NCBI GenBank assembly: GCA_964517265.1
Contig: CAZFBS010000001.1
Location: 124,001-188,000 of the forward strand
Direction of reading: 5' to 3'
Source of the DNA: REEP01 sp964517265
GTDB taxonomy: Bacteria; Pseudomonadota; Alphaproteobacteria; Rhodospirillales; Defluviicoccaceae
DNA: 64,000 nt
Shown here: piece by piece, positions 9,063-17,048 of the stretch
Layout of the letters: each line of letters starts with the position of its first letter
Position numbering within the stretch: position 1 is the stretch's first letter
Notes under the pieces: model-generated
The model's database searches: none
Told to the model about the DNA's origin: nothing
What the model saw: only the letters and a program-made list of their open reading frames with translations
Translations under genes and position numbers: made by a program

Positions 9063-10226
9063 GTGAGGAAACGCCTGTTTCGGTATTTCGTGTTCCTGCT
9101 CGGAGCCGCCGCCGCGGGCGCCGCGGTATTTCTCGTTCTTTTCAACCGGCCCTTATCGGTCGACATCGCACGCCCGGCCGAGGACGTGCCGATTCAAGTC
9201 TTCGGTCTCGGCACCGTAGAGGCGCGGATCCTCTCGAAGATCGGTTTCGAGGTCGGTGCCGCCCTTGTCGAAATGAACGCCGATCATGGTGATCGGGTGA
9301 AAGAAGGCGATGTCCTGGCGCGCCTGCACAGCGCTGAGCAGAAAGCGCGCGCCGCCAAAGCCAAAGCCGGGCTCGCCAATGCAGAGGCAGCGGTAAAGAG
9401 GGCGCAAGCCGCTGTTGGCAAAGCGCGCGCCGTACTCGCCCAGAAAGAGCAGGCGAACAGGCGCAAACAGGCGCTGGTCGCCCGGCAGGCGATTTCCGTG
9501 GAGAACGCCGAGGAAGCGCAAATGGAACAAGACGTGGCCGTCGCCGAACTTTCCGTGGCGGTCAGCGATGTCGATGTTGCGAAGGCCGCCCTCGAAGATG
9601 CCAGGGCGCAATATGACGTGGAGAACGTGCTTTTGGATCATCACAGGCTCCGCGCGCCCTATGACGCCATCGTCGTTCATCGCCACAAGGAACTGGGCGC
9701 GGTTCTGAGCCCCGGCGAGGCGCTGTTCACGCTGGTGGCACCGGAAACCGTCTGGGTGCTGGCGTATGTCGATGAAGCGCGGGCGGGTGATTTGCAGGTT
9801 GGTCAGCCTGCTGAAGTTCGCTTGCGCTCCCTGCCCCGGCGGACGTTTGCCGCTCATGTGGCACGGATCGATATCGAAAGCGACCGGGTAAGTGAAGAGC
9901 GGCGCGTTTACATCGCCTGCGATCGCTGCCCCGAAACCTTCCACCTCGGCGAACAGGCGGAGGTTTTGATCACCACCGGTGTGCTCGCCGAAGCCGTTCT
10001 GGTTCCTGAAGCAGGCATCGAAGATTTCAGCGGAACCGAAGGCACGGTCTGGACGGTCGAGAACGGGCAACTGCGCCGTCGTGAGGTCGCGCTTGGACGC
10101 AGGACCCTCGATTCCCGGCTTGAAGTGATCGGGAGCCTGCCGGAAGACGCCTCCGTCGTCACCGCGCTGCGTCCGGGTTTGCGCGAAGGCCGCCCTGCCA
10201 GGGCGTCGGAGCCAACATCACCGTGA
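9063..10226 (+). CDS. Periplasmic membrane-fusion (HlyD/DevB-type) subunit of an ABC exporter
   Basis: A 387-residue adaptor anchored by one N-terminal helix (about residues 5-28, FVFLLGAAAAGAAVFLVLF). A split biotinyl-lipoyl domain follows (VGAALVEMNADHGDRVKEGD...VLARLHSAEQ and later RAPYDAIVVHRHKELGAV). It flanks a long Ala/Lys/Gln-rich coiled-coil hairpin (about 80-190), and then come beta-barrel and membrane-proximal domains. Such proteins link an inner-membrane exporter to an outer-membrane channel. The gene starts at GTG 9063 and overlaps the permease gene by four bases, so the exporter genes are translationally coupled. The substrate is unknown. RND adaptors look similar, but the neighbours here are ABC components. 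Confidence 0.9.
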   Translation: MRKRLFRYFVFLLGAAAAGAAVFLVLFNRPLSVDIARPAEDVPIQVFGLGTVEARILSKIGFEVGAALVEMNADHGDRVKEGDVLARLHSAEQKARAAKAKAGLANAEAAVKRAQAAVGKARAVLAQKEQANRRKQALVARQAISVENAEEAQMEQDVAVAELSVAVSDVDVAKAALEDARAQYDVENVLLDHHRLRAPYDAIVVHRHKELGAVLSPGEALFTLVAPETVWVLAYVDEARAGDLQVGQPAEVRLRSLPRRTFAAHVARIDIESDRVSEERRVYIACDRCPETFHLGEQAEVLITTGVLAEAVLVPEAGIEDFSGTEGTVWTVENGQLRRREVALGRRTLDSRLEVIGSLPEDASVVTALRPGLREGRPARASEPTSP

Positions 10227-11356
10227 ATCTGGCTTACCGGGATATTCGGCACAACCTCGGCCGTTTTCTGCTCACCTGCTTTGGACTGAGCTTATTGCTG
10301 GCAGTCGTTCTGTCGATGATCGGCATTTATCGAGGGCTGGTCGAAGATGCGCTGACGCTGGTTCGCAGTCCCGCCGCCGATGTCTGGGTGGTGGAGTCGG
10401 GCACGCGGGGACCCTTTGCCGAGTCCTCACGTATTCCCGGCGATACCCGTGAAGCGATTGCCCGCCTTCAGGGGGTCGGCGCCGCCGGCAGCGTGACCTA
10501 CCAGTCCGTTGAGACCCTCTATGGCGGGGAGAAACTCAGGCTTTATGTTGTCGGTTATGAACCCGGGCGGCCCGGGGGGCCCGATACCATCACCAGCGGG
10601 CGATCGATTGGCCGGAGTCACTATGAACTGGTGGCGGATCGACGCACCGGGCTTTCCCTCGGCAACCGGGTCCCATTGGGTCGTGACACGTTCACGGTGG
10701 TCGGCCTGACCGACGGACAGGTCGCTTCCGGCGGTGATCCCGTCGTTTACATCACGCTAAAGGATTCCCAGCAACTCCAGTTCGAATTGGCCCCGCCGGC
10801 CGCGCGCCGGGAGATCGCACGCGGCACCGATCCCGGCAACACGGATACGATCAACGCCGTGATTGCCCGGGTCTCATCGCATGTGTCACCCGAGCGCGTG
10901 GCGGAAGCGGCACGGCGATGGAAACACCTTGCCGCCATGAGCCAAGCCGAGCAGGAGCTGATCCTGACGCGTTCGGTTGTCGAGCGGGCGCGCAAGCAGA
11001 TCGGGCTTTTCACTTCCCTGCTGTTGATCGTTTCGGCCGTGATCATCGCGTTGATCCTCTACACGATGACGATGGACAAGCTGCGGGAGATCGCCACTCT
11101 CAAACTGATCGGCGCGCCGGACCGAACGATCGTCGGGCTGATTTTGCAGCAGGCTCTCGCGATGGGTGCCATTGGCTTCGGGTTCGGCGCTTTGTTGATT
11201 ACGAGCATCAAGGACTATTTCCCGCGCCGCGTGGTGCTTCAGCCGGAAGACGGGTTGGCTCTGGCGGCGGTGGTGATCCTTGTTTGCGTCGTCTCCAGCG
11301 GTCTCGGGGTCCGGCTGGCGCTCAAGGTCGATCCGGCAACGGCATTGGGAAGCTAG
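10223..11356 (+). CDS. ABC transporter permease, FtsX/MacB/DevC-like
   Basis: A 377-residue permease with one N-terminal helix (about residues 14-36), a large periplasmic domain of roughly 210 residues, and three C-terminal helices (about 265-290, 310-330 and 345-365). This is the type VII (MacB/FtsX) topology, which works as a mechanotransmitter with a periplasmic adaptor rather than forming a classical channel. The GTG start overlaps the stop of the adaptor gene by four bases. The ATPase gene begins two bases after its stop. The predicted assembly is a dimer of permease and ATPase with the upstream adaptor. Confidence 0.9.
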   Translation: MNLAYRDIRHNLGRFLLTCFGLSLLLAVVLSMIGIYRGLVEDALTLVRSPAADVWVVESGTRGPFAESSRIPGDTREAIARLQGVGAAGSVTYQSVETLYGGEKLRLYVVGYEPGRPGGPDTITSGRSIGRSHYELVADRRTGLSLGNRVPLGRDTFTVVGLTDGQVASGGDPVVYITLKDSQQLQFELAPPAARREIARGTDPGNTDTINAVIARVSSHVSPERVAEAARRWKHLAAMSQAEQELILTRSVVERARKQIGLFTSLLLIVSAVIIALILYTMTMDKLREIATLKLIGAPDRTIVGLILQQALAMGAIGFGFGALLITSIKDYFPRRVVLQPEDGLALAAVVILVCVVSSGLGVRLALKVDPATALGS

Positions 11357-11358
11357 TC

Positions 11359-12066
11359 GTGAACAATTCCGAGAGTGAACGACCGCTTGTCCATGTCCGT
11401 AATGTCTCGAAGCATTTTGGCGAGGGCGACACCCGCGTCGATGCTCTTCGCGATGTCAGTCTGGCTGTTCTCCCCGGCGAAGTGGTGGCGATGCTTGGCC
11501 CGAGCGGATCGGGCAAAACCACGCTTTTGAACGTCATCGGGTGCATCGTGGAACCGAGCGCCGGATGGCTGAGCCTCGATGGCGAAGTTGTCTATGACGG
11601 GCGCTGGCTCCGGCCCGATCTGCGCAGGCTCCGGCTGGAAAAGGTCGGTTTCATTTTTCAGTTTCACAATCTGCTGCCTTTTCTCAACTGCATCGATAAT
11701 GTCGCCGTCGTTCTTAGCTTGGCCGGTTTCAGCAAGGATGAATCAAAGCAGCGGGCGGTTGCGCTGCTGGACTATCTGGAAGTCGCTCACCGCAAGGACG
11801 CCATGCCTGCCAATCTGTCCGGCGGCGAGGCGCAGCGAGTGGCGATTGCCCGTGCGCTTGCCAACCGACCCAGGATCATTCTGGCCGACGAGCCGACGGC
11901 GGCGCTGGACTCTCAGCGGGCGGGGATCGTGATGGATCTTTTGCGCAAGGTTGCCGCCGAACAGCAGGCGGCGATTCTCGCCGTCACACACGACGAAAAG
12001 ATCTTTGACCGCTTCGATCATATTTTTCATTTGCGGGACGGGCGGCTGGGTGATTTGTATCCCTGA
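11359..12066 (+). CDS. ABC transporter ATP-binding protein (MacB/LolD/DevA-like)
   Basis: A 235-residue nucleotide-binding subunit. The Walker A motif is GPSGSGKTT, the Q-loop lies in FIFQFHNLLPFLN, the signature is LSGGEAQRVAIARAL, Walker B is IILADEPTAALD, and the switch histidine is in AVTHDEKIF. It would power the neighbouring FtsX-like permease. The start is the GTG at 11359, two bases after the permease stop; a longer in-frame reading from 10918 runs through the permease gene and is not real. The nearest functional classes are DevA, LolD and MacB ATPases. Confidence 0.93.
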   Translation: MNNSESERPLVHVRNVSKHFGEGDTRVDALRDVSLAVLPGEVVAMLGPSGSGKTTLLNVIGCIVEPSAGWLSLDGEVVYDGRWLRPDLRRLRLEKVGFIFQFHNLLPFLNCIDNVAVVLSLAGFSKDESKQRAVALLDYLEVAHRKDAMPANLSGGEAQRVAIARALANRPRIILADEPTAALDSQRAGIVMDLLRKVAAEQQAAILAVTHDEKIFDRFDHIFHLRDGRLGDLYP

Positions 12067-12261
12067 TGCGGGGAAAGACATTTTCGTGCCGGAAAAATCC
12101 CCAGGGCCGCGCCGCCCGCGCAAACGGATGGTCCGGCCAGATTTGGGTTTCCTTCAGCCTCGCCGTTTCCCGACGATAGATTAGCCTGAGTAAGGGCAAC
12201 AGCCCAATGATCGTGGCCTACTTGGCCTTTTCCTGTGCCCGATGACGGAGATGTGGTGATC

Positions 12262-12462
12262 ATGGCAAAACGCATTACCAACGATGAGGAATACAAGCGA
12301 ATCGTCAACCGGGTCGATGAATTGCGTGCGTCCGGCCAGACGGTTGCCAACAACGGGGAACTTGCGGAGCTGACCGCTGCTCTGGAGGCTTATGAGATCG
12401 ACCCGACCCAGCCGGGCGAGTCGATCGGCAAGCCAACGCCGGATCCATACGGTTCGCAGTGA
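12262..12462 (+). CDS. Small HigA-antitoxin-like protein without a DNA-binding domain
   Basis: A 66-residue acidic protein. The region NDEEYKRIVNRVDELRASGQTVANNGELAELTAALEAYE resembles the dimerisation half of HigA-type antitoxins, in which a helix is followed by a conserved Leu-x3-Leu-x-x-Tyr-Glu pattern, but the helix-turn-helix that normally follows is replaced by a Pro/Gly-rich tail. No toxin gene is adjacent. GGAG lies 11 bases before the ATG at 12262; an in-frame start at 12235 is possible. It may be an orphan or a truncated antitoxin, or an unrelated small protein; function is unknown. Confidence 0.65.
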   Translation: MAKRITNDEEYKRIVNRVDELRASGQTVANNGELAELTAALEAYEIDPTQPGESIGKPTPDPYGSQ

Positions 12463-12545
12463 GCGCGGCGGCCTCGCGAAAGCTGAGGGTTTGATTGGGG
12501 GTGAGGCGGGAGCGGCGGCAAGCCGACGGCTGAGGGCAGGGCGGG

Positions 12546-13853
12546 ATGCGCGTGCGCAACGCAAGGCAATGGCAGGGACTGGCCCGGGTGGCTGCATTGG
12601 TGGCGGCGTCTGCGGGGGTGGCGGCGTCTGCGGGCGGCGCAACGGCAGCGATTGCGAGCGAGGGCGCTGAATGGGAATGGGATCCGGGGCCGAAGCTTTC
12701 CGTCATGGAGGGCCGGTTTACCGTTCAGCTCAGCGGTCTCGTACAGGGCGACTATGGCTCTGTGGAGGGCGGTAGGGGTGAAGTGGACGCCAGTGCCTTC
12801 GATCTGCGCCGCGCTCGCCTCGCCATTGAGGGGGCGGCATGGGAACGCCTCGAGTACGAAATCGAGGTTGATTTCGCGGGCAAAGGAGTGACGGTGACGG
12901 ACGCCTACCTCGCCTTCGGCCTCACCGAGATGTTCACCGTTTTGATCGGACAATACAAGACCCCGAACGCGTTCTCTGAACAATCGTCCTCCGCATTGCT
13001 TCCGTTGATGGAGCGGCCGCAATTCACGGAGGCCTTCAGCCTTGATCGGCGGCTGGGTGTCGGAGCCCGTCTCGCCGGCACCACTTGGCACGGCGAGGCC
13101 GGAGCATTCTTCCAGAACATCGACACGGACGACGGGACGACTCCGGGCAAGACCGCATGGGGCGCGTTCGCGGCCCGCGGCCACGCGGCTGTCGGCCTCG
13201 GCGAGGGCGCTGCCGACAAAGGGAATTGGCTTCATCTGGGGGCATCGATCCGATACCGCGATTGCGATAATGGCGTCGACAGCACCAGCGCTTGCGGGGG
13301 TGAGGAGGTGCGCTACCGCGCGCGTCCGTTCTTCCAAACCGCCGCCGCGCGAACCCTCGATACCGAAACCATTGAGGACGTGCGGAGCGATTTTTTCTGG
13401 GGTCCCGAGGTTGCCGTTTTTTACGGCCCGTTTGCGTTCACCAGCGAGGCCGGCCTGTTGTGGGGAAAACGCCCCGACACCGAGGGAGAAGATTTCGGCC
13501 CGCTCTGGGGCGCCTATGCCCAGATCGGCTATTTTCTCAGCGGAGAAGATCAGCCGTATGATGAACAACGGGGAGAGTTGGATCGGCCCACCGTCAAGAG
13601 GCCGGTGCCACAGGCCGGATGGGGAGCCTGGGAGATTGTCGTGCGCTTTGACTACCTCGCGTTGAAGGACGACGGCAGCGGGATCGACGGGGGGCGCCAA
13701 TGGCTGGTTGCTGCTGGGGTAAACTGGTGGCTGACCGAGCGGATCAAGCTGCAGACAACTTATGCGCATGCGCAGGTGAAGGGCGGCCCCTTGTCCGCCA
13801 ACGGCAGCTATGGCGTCGACGGGATAGGCGTCCGTGCCCAACTCGACTGGTAG
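12546..13853 (+). CDS. OprO/OprP-family porin
   Basis: A 435-residue outer-membrane protein of the phosphate-selective porin O/P family. A signal peptide of about 37 residues, rich in Ala and Gly, is followed by the strand-rich barrel. Family features include the early segment LSGLVQGDYGSVEGG, the pattern DLRRARLAIEGAAWERLEYEIEVDF, and VLIGQYKTPNAFSEQ, and the chain ends in an aromatic residue (ALDW-like, QLDW) as barrels do. Pseudomonas members take up phosphate or pyrophosphate, but many family members have other solutes, so selectivity is not claimed. It lies downstream of the ABC exporter and could be its unlinked neighbour. Confidence 0.9.
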   Translation: MRVRNARQWQGLARVAALVAASAGVAASAGGATAAIASEGAEWEWDPGPKLSVMEGRFTVQLSGLVQGDYGSVEGGRGEVDASAFDLRRARLAIEGAAWERLEYEIEVDFAGKGVTVTDAYLAFGLTEMFTVLIGQYKTPNAFSEQSSSALLPLMERPQFTEAFSLDRRLGVGARLAGTTWHGEAGAFFQNIDTDDGTTPGKTAWGAFAARGHAAVGLGEGAADKGNWLHLGASIRYRDCDNGVDSTSACGGEEVRYRARPFFQTAAARTLDTETIEDVRSDFFWGPEVAVFYGPFAFTSEAGLLWGKRPDTEGEDFGPLWGAYAQIGYFLSGEDQPYDEQRGELDRPTVKRPVPQAGWGAWEIVVRFDYLALKDDGSGIDGGRQWLVAAGVNWWLTERIKLQTTYAHAQVKGGPLSANGSYGVDGIGVRAQLDW

Positions 13854-13871
13854 AGGGAGGCGAATGGCTCC

Positions 13872-13898
13872 GGCAATAGGCAAGCGATACCTGTTGCC
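13872..13898. terminator. Possible hairpin between convergent porin and trkA genes
   Basis: GGCAATAGG (13872-13880) can pair with CCTGTTGCC (13890-13898) through one wobble pair, with a nine-base loop, in the 45-base gap between two convergent genes. There is no strong T-run on either side, so a role in ending transcription is only suggested by position. Confidence 0.35.
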
Positions 13899-14564
13899 TC
13901 AGCGGTTTTGGTCGGCGCTCTCGCCCCATCGCTCCGCCAGTTCGGCAACTTGCGCCTGATCGGTGATCAATATCACCTCGTCGCCCTGTTGTAGCAGCGT
14001 CTCGTCATCCGGAATAATGAAGTCGCCATTGCGATAGACGCAGATCGGTTTCGTCCGCTGAGGGTAGGACACCGCACCCAAGCGCACCGCATCATCGGCT
14101 GCGGTGACGATGTAGGCGAACAAGCGGACGTCGCCACGGATCAAGGTTGACAGCTCGATCATGGTCTGGCCTTCGACAATGTCGGCCAGATTGCGGGAGA
14201 TGGTGCGGTCCGGAAGGATCGTGTGGTGGAGTCCGACCTCCATGCAGATCTGCTCGTAGGCGTCATTCTCGATCTTGGTGATAACGTTCTTGAAGCCCAG
14301 CGACCGCCCGACGAGGCTGGCGATGATGTTGTCCTGGTCACTGTTGGACAGGCAAATCAGGTAGTCGGTATGGGCGGGGCCGACCTCGCGCAGGATGTCG
14401 GGGCTGCTGCCATCTCCGTGGATGAAACCACAGTCCAGCCGGTCGCTGAGCTCGACGATGCGGTCACGATCGCGTTCGATCAGAATGACATCATGGCCCC
14501 TGTCGATAAGGGTGCGGGCGGTCATGACTGCGACCGACGTGGCGCCGATCATTGCGATGCGCAT
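13899..14564 (-). CDS. trkA: TrkA-family potassium uptake regulator (single RCK)
   Basis: A 221-residue cytoplasmic regulatory subunit of a Trk/Ktr potassium channel. The N-terminal NAD-binding RCK domain opens with MRIAMIGATSVAVMTARTL and has the acidic end of the nucleotide-binding strand in VILIERDRDRIVELSDR. A TrkA-C domain follows (about residues 135-215). With one RCK plus one TrkA-C it is about half the length of enterobacterial TrkA and resembles KtrA. The ATG at 14564 lies one base after the stop of trkH, so the pair is coupled. A longer reading from 14633 overlaps trkH and is rejected. Confidence 0.93.
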   Translation of the reverse strand: MRIAMIGATSVAVMTARTLIDRGHDVILIERDRDRIVELSDRLDCGFIHGDGSSPDILREVGPAHTDYLICLSNSDQDNIIASLVGRSLGFKNVITKIENDAYEQICMEVGLHHTILPDRTISRNLADIVEGQTMIELSTLIRGDVRLFAYIVTAADDAVRLGAVSYPQRTKPICVYRNGDFIIPDDETLLQQGDEVILITDQAQVAELAERWGESADQNR

Positions 14565-14565
14565 G

Positions 14566-16032
14566 TCAGATGACCCCTTTCTTGCCAAACCACGTTCCGG
14601 GATACAACAAGACCAGCAGGGCAAGGATCTCAAGCCGCCCCATCAGCATGTTGAGCGCGAGTACGATCTTGAGTGCAATCGGCAGCGCGGGGCTTGCCAC
14701 TCCGGCGGAGAGGCCGGTCGTGGTCGTTGCCGAGACGATGTCGAACAGCGAATCGATGGGCGAATAACCGCAGGCGAGAAAGACCAGCCAGCTGAGGAGG
14801 ATCGTCATGGCAAACAAGACAATGACACCGATCGCCCGCTCGAAGGCCGGTTGATCGATCCTCTGGCCATAGATCCGCAGTTCGGCGAGCGCGTGATCCG
14901 GCAGGATCGTTCTTGCAACCATGAGTTGGATCAAACGGAGAATGATGATAAGGCGGACGATCTTGATGCCGCCGGCCGTAGAGCCGGCATCGCCGCCAAT
15001 GAACATCGTGATGATGAGCGTTGCCTTGGTCCCGGCGTCGAGAGCGGGCACGTCGGTGGTCGCAAATCCTGCCGTCACCTGCGCCGAGGCCGCCATCAGC
15101 GGCGCATGCCTGATGATTTCCAGCGGTGTGAAACGCGCGGAGATGGCCATAAAGAGCCCTGTCAACATCATGCTGATGAAAAGGCTGGCCAGGAGTATCC
15201 GGCAGGCGGGATCGGAAAGCGCTTCCCGCCATTCCCCGTTGAGGGCGCGGTGATAGAGGGAGAACGACAGGCCGCCGATCAGGCACAGAACCATTACCGC
15301 AACCTGGATCGATGGTTGATCATACGCCGCGAGGCTGTCTTGATGTGTAGAAAAGCCACCCGTGGAGATGGCGGCGAGCGCGTGACAGACGGCGTCGAAC
15401 AACGTCATGCCAAGAAACCAGAGAACCACAATCCCGACGGCGGAGAAAACGACATAGATGGCCAACAACTCGCGCGCCCGCAGCCGGGCGCTGCCGGCCA
15501 TGCCCTCCGCCATCGCGCTGCTCGTCGCCATTCCCTTGCTGATCGCGCCGGGCGGCAACAACAGGCCGATGGCGAGGACGATGATCACCATGCCGCCGTA
15601 CCACTGCATCCACGCCCGCGTGAACAGATGAACGGCGGAAAGATCCGTTTCGGCGGGAATGGTGGAAAGACCGGTTGTGGTGATACCCGAGGCGGACTCG
15701 AAAAAGGCATCCGACAACGAGATGTCGGCCACCATCAGCGGCCATGTCATTGCCGCCGCACCGAGGATGAACGTGACACAGGTGATGACCAGTGCCTCGT
15801 GGGGGCGAATGTCGGCTTCAGCCTTGAAACGGCTGACCAGCCAGCCGCCGGCGACGAGGAGGACGGTGACAACGGCAAAACGCAGTGCGGCTTCGTGCCA
15901 GCCGGCCACCAGCGCCACCATGCATGGGATTCCGGCAATGCCGGACAGGGCGATCGAGAGCTCGCCGAGATACTTCAGGACGAGGCGAGGCCGAAGCGGG
16001 CGCGCCAACGTCGCGTAGCCTTTTGCCACCAT
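14566..16032 (-). CDS. trkH: Trk-type potassium uptake membrane protein
   Basis: A 488-residue inner-membrane potassium channel-like transporter with four repeated M1-P-M2 units. Selectivity-filter-like loops are visible as ESASGITTTGLSTI, HALAAISTGGFSTH and GDAGSTAGGIK, each with the characteristic glycine. Length matches TrkH. It would form a gated complex with the TrkA protein encoded immediately downstream. The ATG at 16032 gives a start just before the first helix; a longer reading to 16203 overlaps the ispE side and has Cys-rich, non-homologous residues. Confidence 0.94.
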   Translation of the reverse strand: MVAKGYATLARPLRPRLVLKYLGELSIALSGIAGIPCMVALVAGWHEAALRFAVVTVLLVAGGWLVSRFKAEADIRPHEALVITCVTFILGAAAMTWPLMVADISLSDAFFESASGITTTGLSTIPAETDLSAVHLFTRAWMQWYGGMVIIVLAIGLLLPPGAISKGMATSSAMAEGMAGSARLRARELLAIYVVFSAVGIVVLWFLGMTLFDAVCHALAAISTGGFSTHQDSLAAYDQPSIQVAVMVLCLIGGLSFSLYHRALNGEWREALSDPACRILLASLFISMMLTGLFMAISARFTPLEIIRHAPLMAASAQVTAGFATTDVPALDAGTKATLIITMFIGGDAGSTAGGIKIVRLIIILRLIQLMVARTILPDHALAELRIYGQRIDQPAFERAIGVIVLFAMTILLSWLVFLACGYSPIDSLFDIVSATTTTGLSAGVASPALPIALKIVLALNMLMGRLEILALLVLLYPGTWFGKKGVI

Positions 16033-16136
16033 GTTCGTTCTGCCCGAGAGGATGTCCGATCCAGCAGCAGGGGGGTCGCGGACGGACGATACAGCACGTG
16101 TCGCCGGCTTGCGAAGGGGATACCGAGAAGGGTTGC

Positions 16137-17048
16137 TTAGGGGACTGGAGAAGAAGCGGCAGCAACAACCGGTTCGGCGAGAGCTGTTTCGGCCACCCAC
16201 CACGACGGCTGTGTCGCACGCAGCCGGGCGGCGGCCGTCTCGGCACCGGCGGCATTGGCGAACAGCGCAAAGCCGGTGGCGCCGCTGCCGCTCATCCGTG
16301 CGAGCAAGGCTCCCGGCAGCGTCTCGAGATGGGTGAGCACCCTCGCAATAACCGGCGCGAGGGTCACCGCCGGCGCTGTCAAATCGTTGCGGCGTTCGGC
16401 AAGAACACCGGCAAGCGCATCAGCATCGGCGGGTGCCTTTGCAAAGCGGGCTGGGGACGAGAACGGTCCCGAGCGCCGGCGGAACACCTCGGCGGTCGCG
16501 ACCGGCGCGCCAGGATTGACCAGCACCATCCAGACGGGGGGCAGGGCAGGGGCGGGCACGATTTCCTCGCCGATGCCGCCGACAAATGCAGGGACGCCGC
16601 GCAGGCAGACGGGAACGTCGGCGCCGAGGGCCAGAGCGAGCTTGTGCAGATCGTCTGTGGCCGGACGCACATTCCACAGCGCAGCAAGGGACTTCAAGGC
16701 GGCGGCGGCGTCGGCGGAGCCGCCGCCGATTCCCGACGATGCCGGCAGGCGCTTGATTAACCGGATCCGTGCGCGTGGCTTGACGCCGGCGGCTTCGGCG
16801 AGCGCCTGCGCCGCGCGCAGCACCAAGTTGTCCGGCCCACGCGGGATGTTGGCAGCGAACGGTCCCTCAAGCGTCAACGCCAGATCGTCATCGCCGAGGG
16901 TCTCAACCGTATCGCCGAGCGCGGCGAACACGATCAAGGTATCGAGAAGATGATAGCCATCGCTGCGGCGCCCGGTGATATGCAGGTAGAGGTTGATCTT
17001 GGCGGGCGCCGGGGTGGGAATCGGGGCGCCGATCCCGATCCCGCTCAT
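16137..17048 (-). CDS. ispE: 4-diphosphocytidyl-2-C-methyl-D-erythritol kinase
   Basis: A 303-residue GHMP-family kinase of the non-mevalonate (MEP) isoprenoid pathway. It phosphorylates the 2-hydroxyl of CDP-methylerythritol. The N-terminal PAPAKINLYLHITGRRSDGYH and the ATP-binding loop LPASSGIGGGSADAAAAL are diagnostic, as is the C-terminal LARMSGSGATGFALF. The start ATG at 17048 overlaps the stop of the upstream TPR gene by four bases, so the two are translated together. A longer reading to 17222 lies inside that gene. Confidence 0.96.
   Translation of the reverse strand: MSGIGIGAPIPTPAPAKINLYLHITGRRSDGYHLLDTLIVFAALGDTVETLGDDDLALTLEGPFAANIPRGPDNLVLRAAQALAEAAGVKPRARIRLIKRLPASSGIGGGSADAAAALKSLAALWNVRPATDDLHKLALALGADVPVCLRGVPAFVGGIGEEIVPAPALPPVWMVLVNPGAPVATAEVFRRRSGPFSSPARFAKAPADADALAGVLAERRNDLTAPAVTLAPVIARVLTHLETLPGALLARMSGSGATGFALFANAAGAETAAARLRATQPSWWVAETALAEPVVAAASSPVP

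Noticed and set aside
14395..16140. 581-codon frame opposite trkA/trkH
   Set aside because: It spans two conserved genes in antisense and is rich in His/Asp/Arg, as shadows are.
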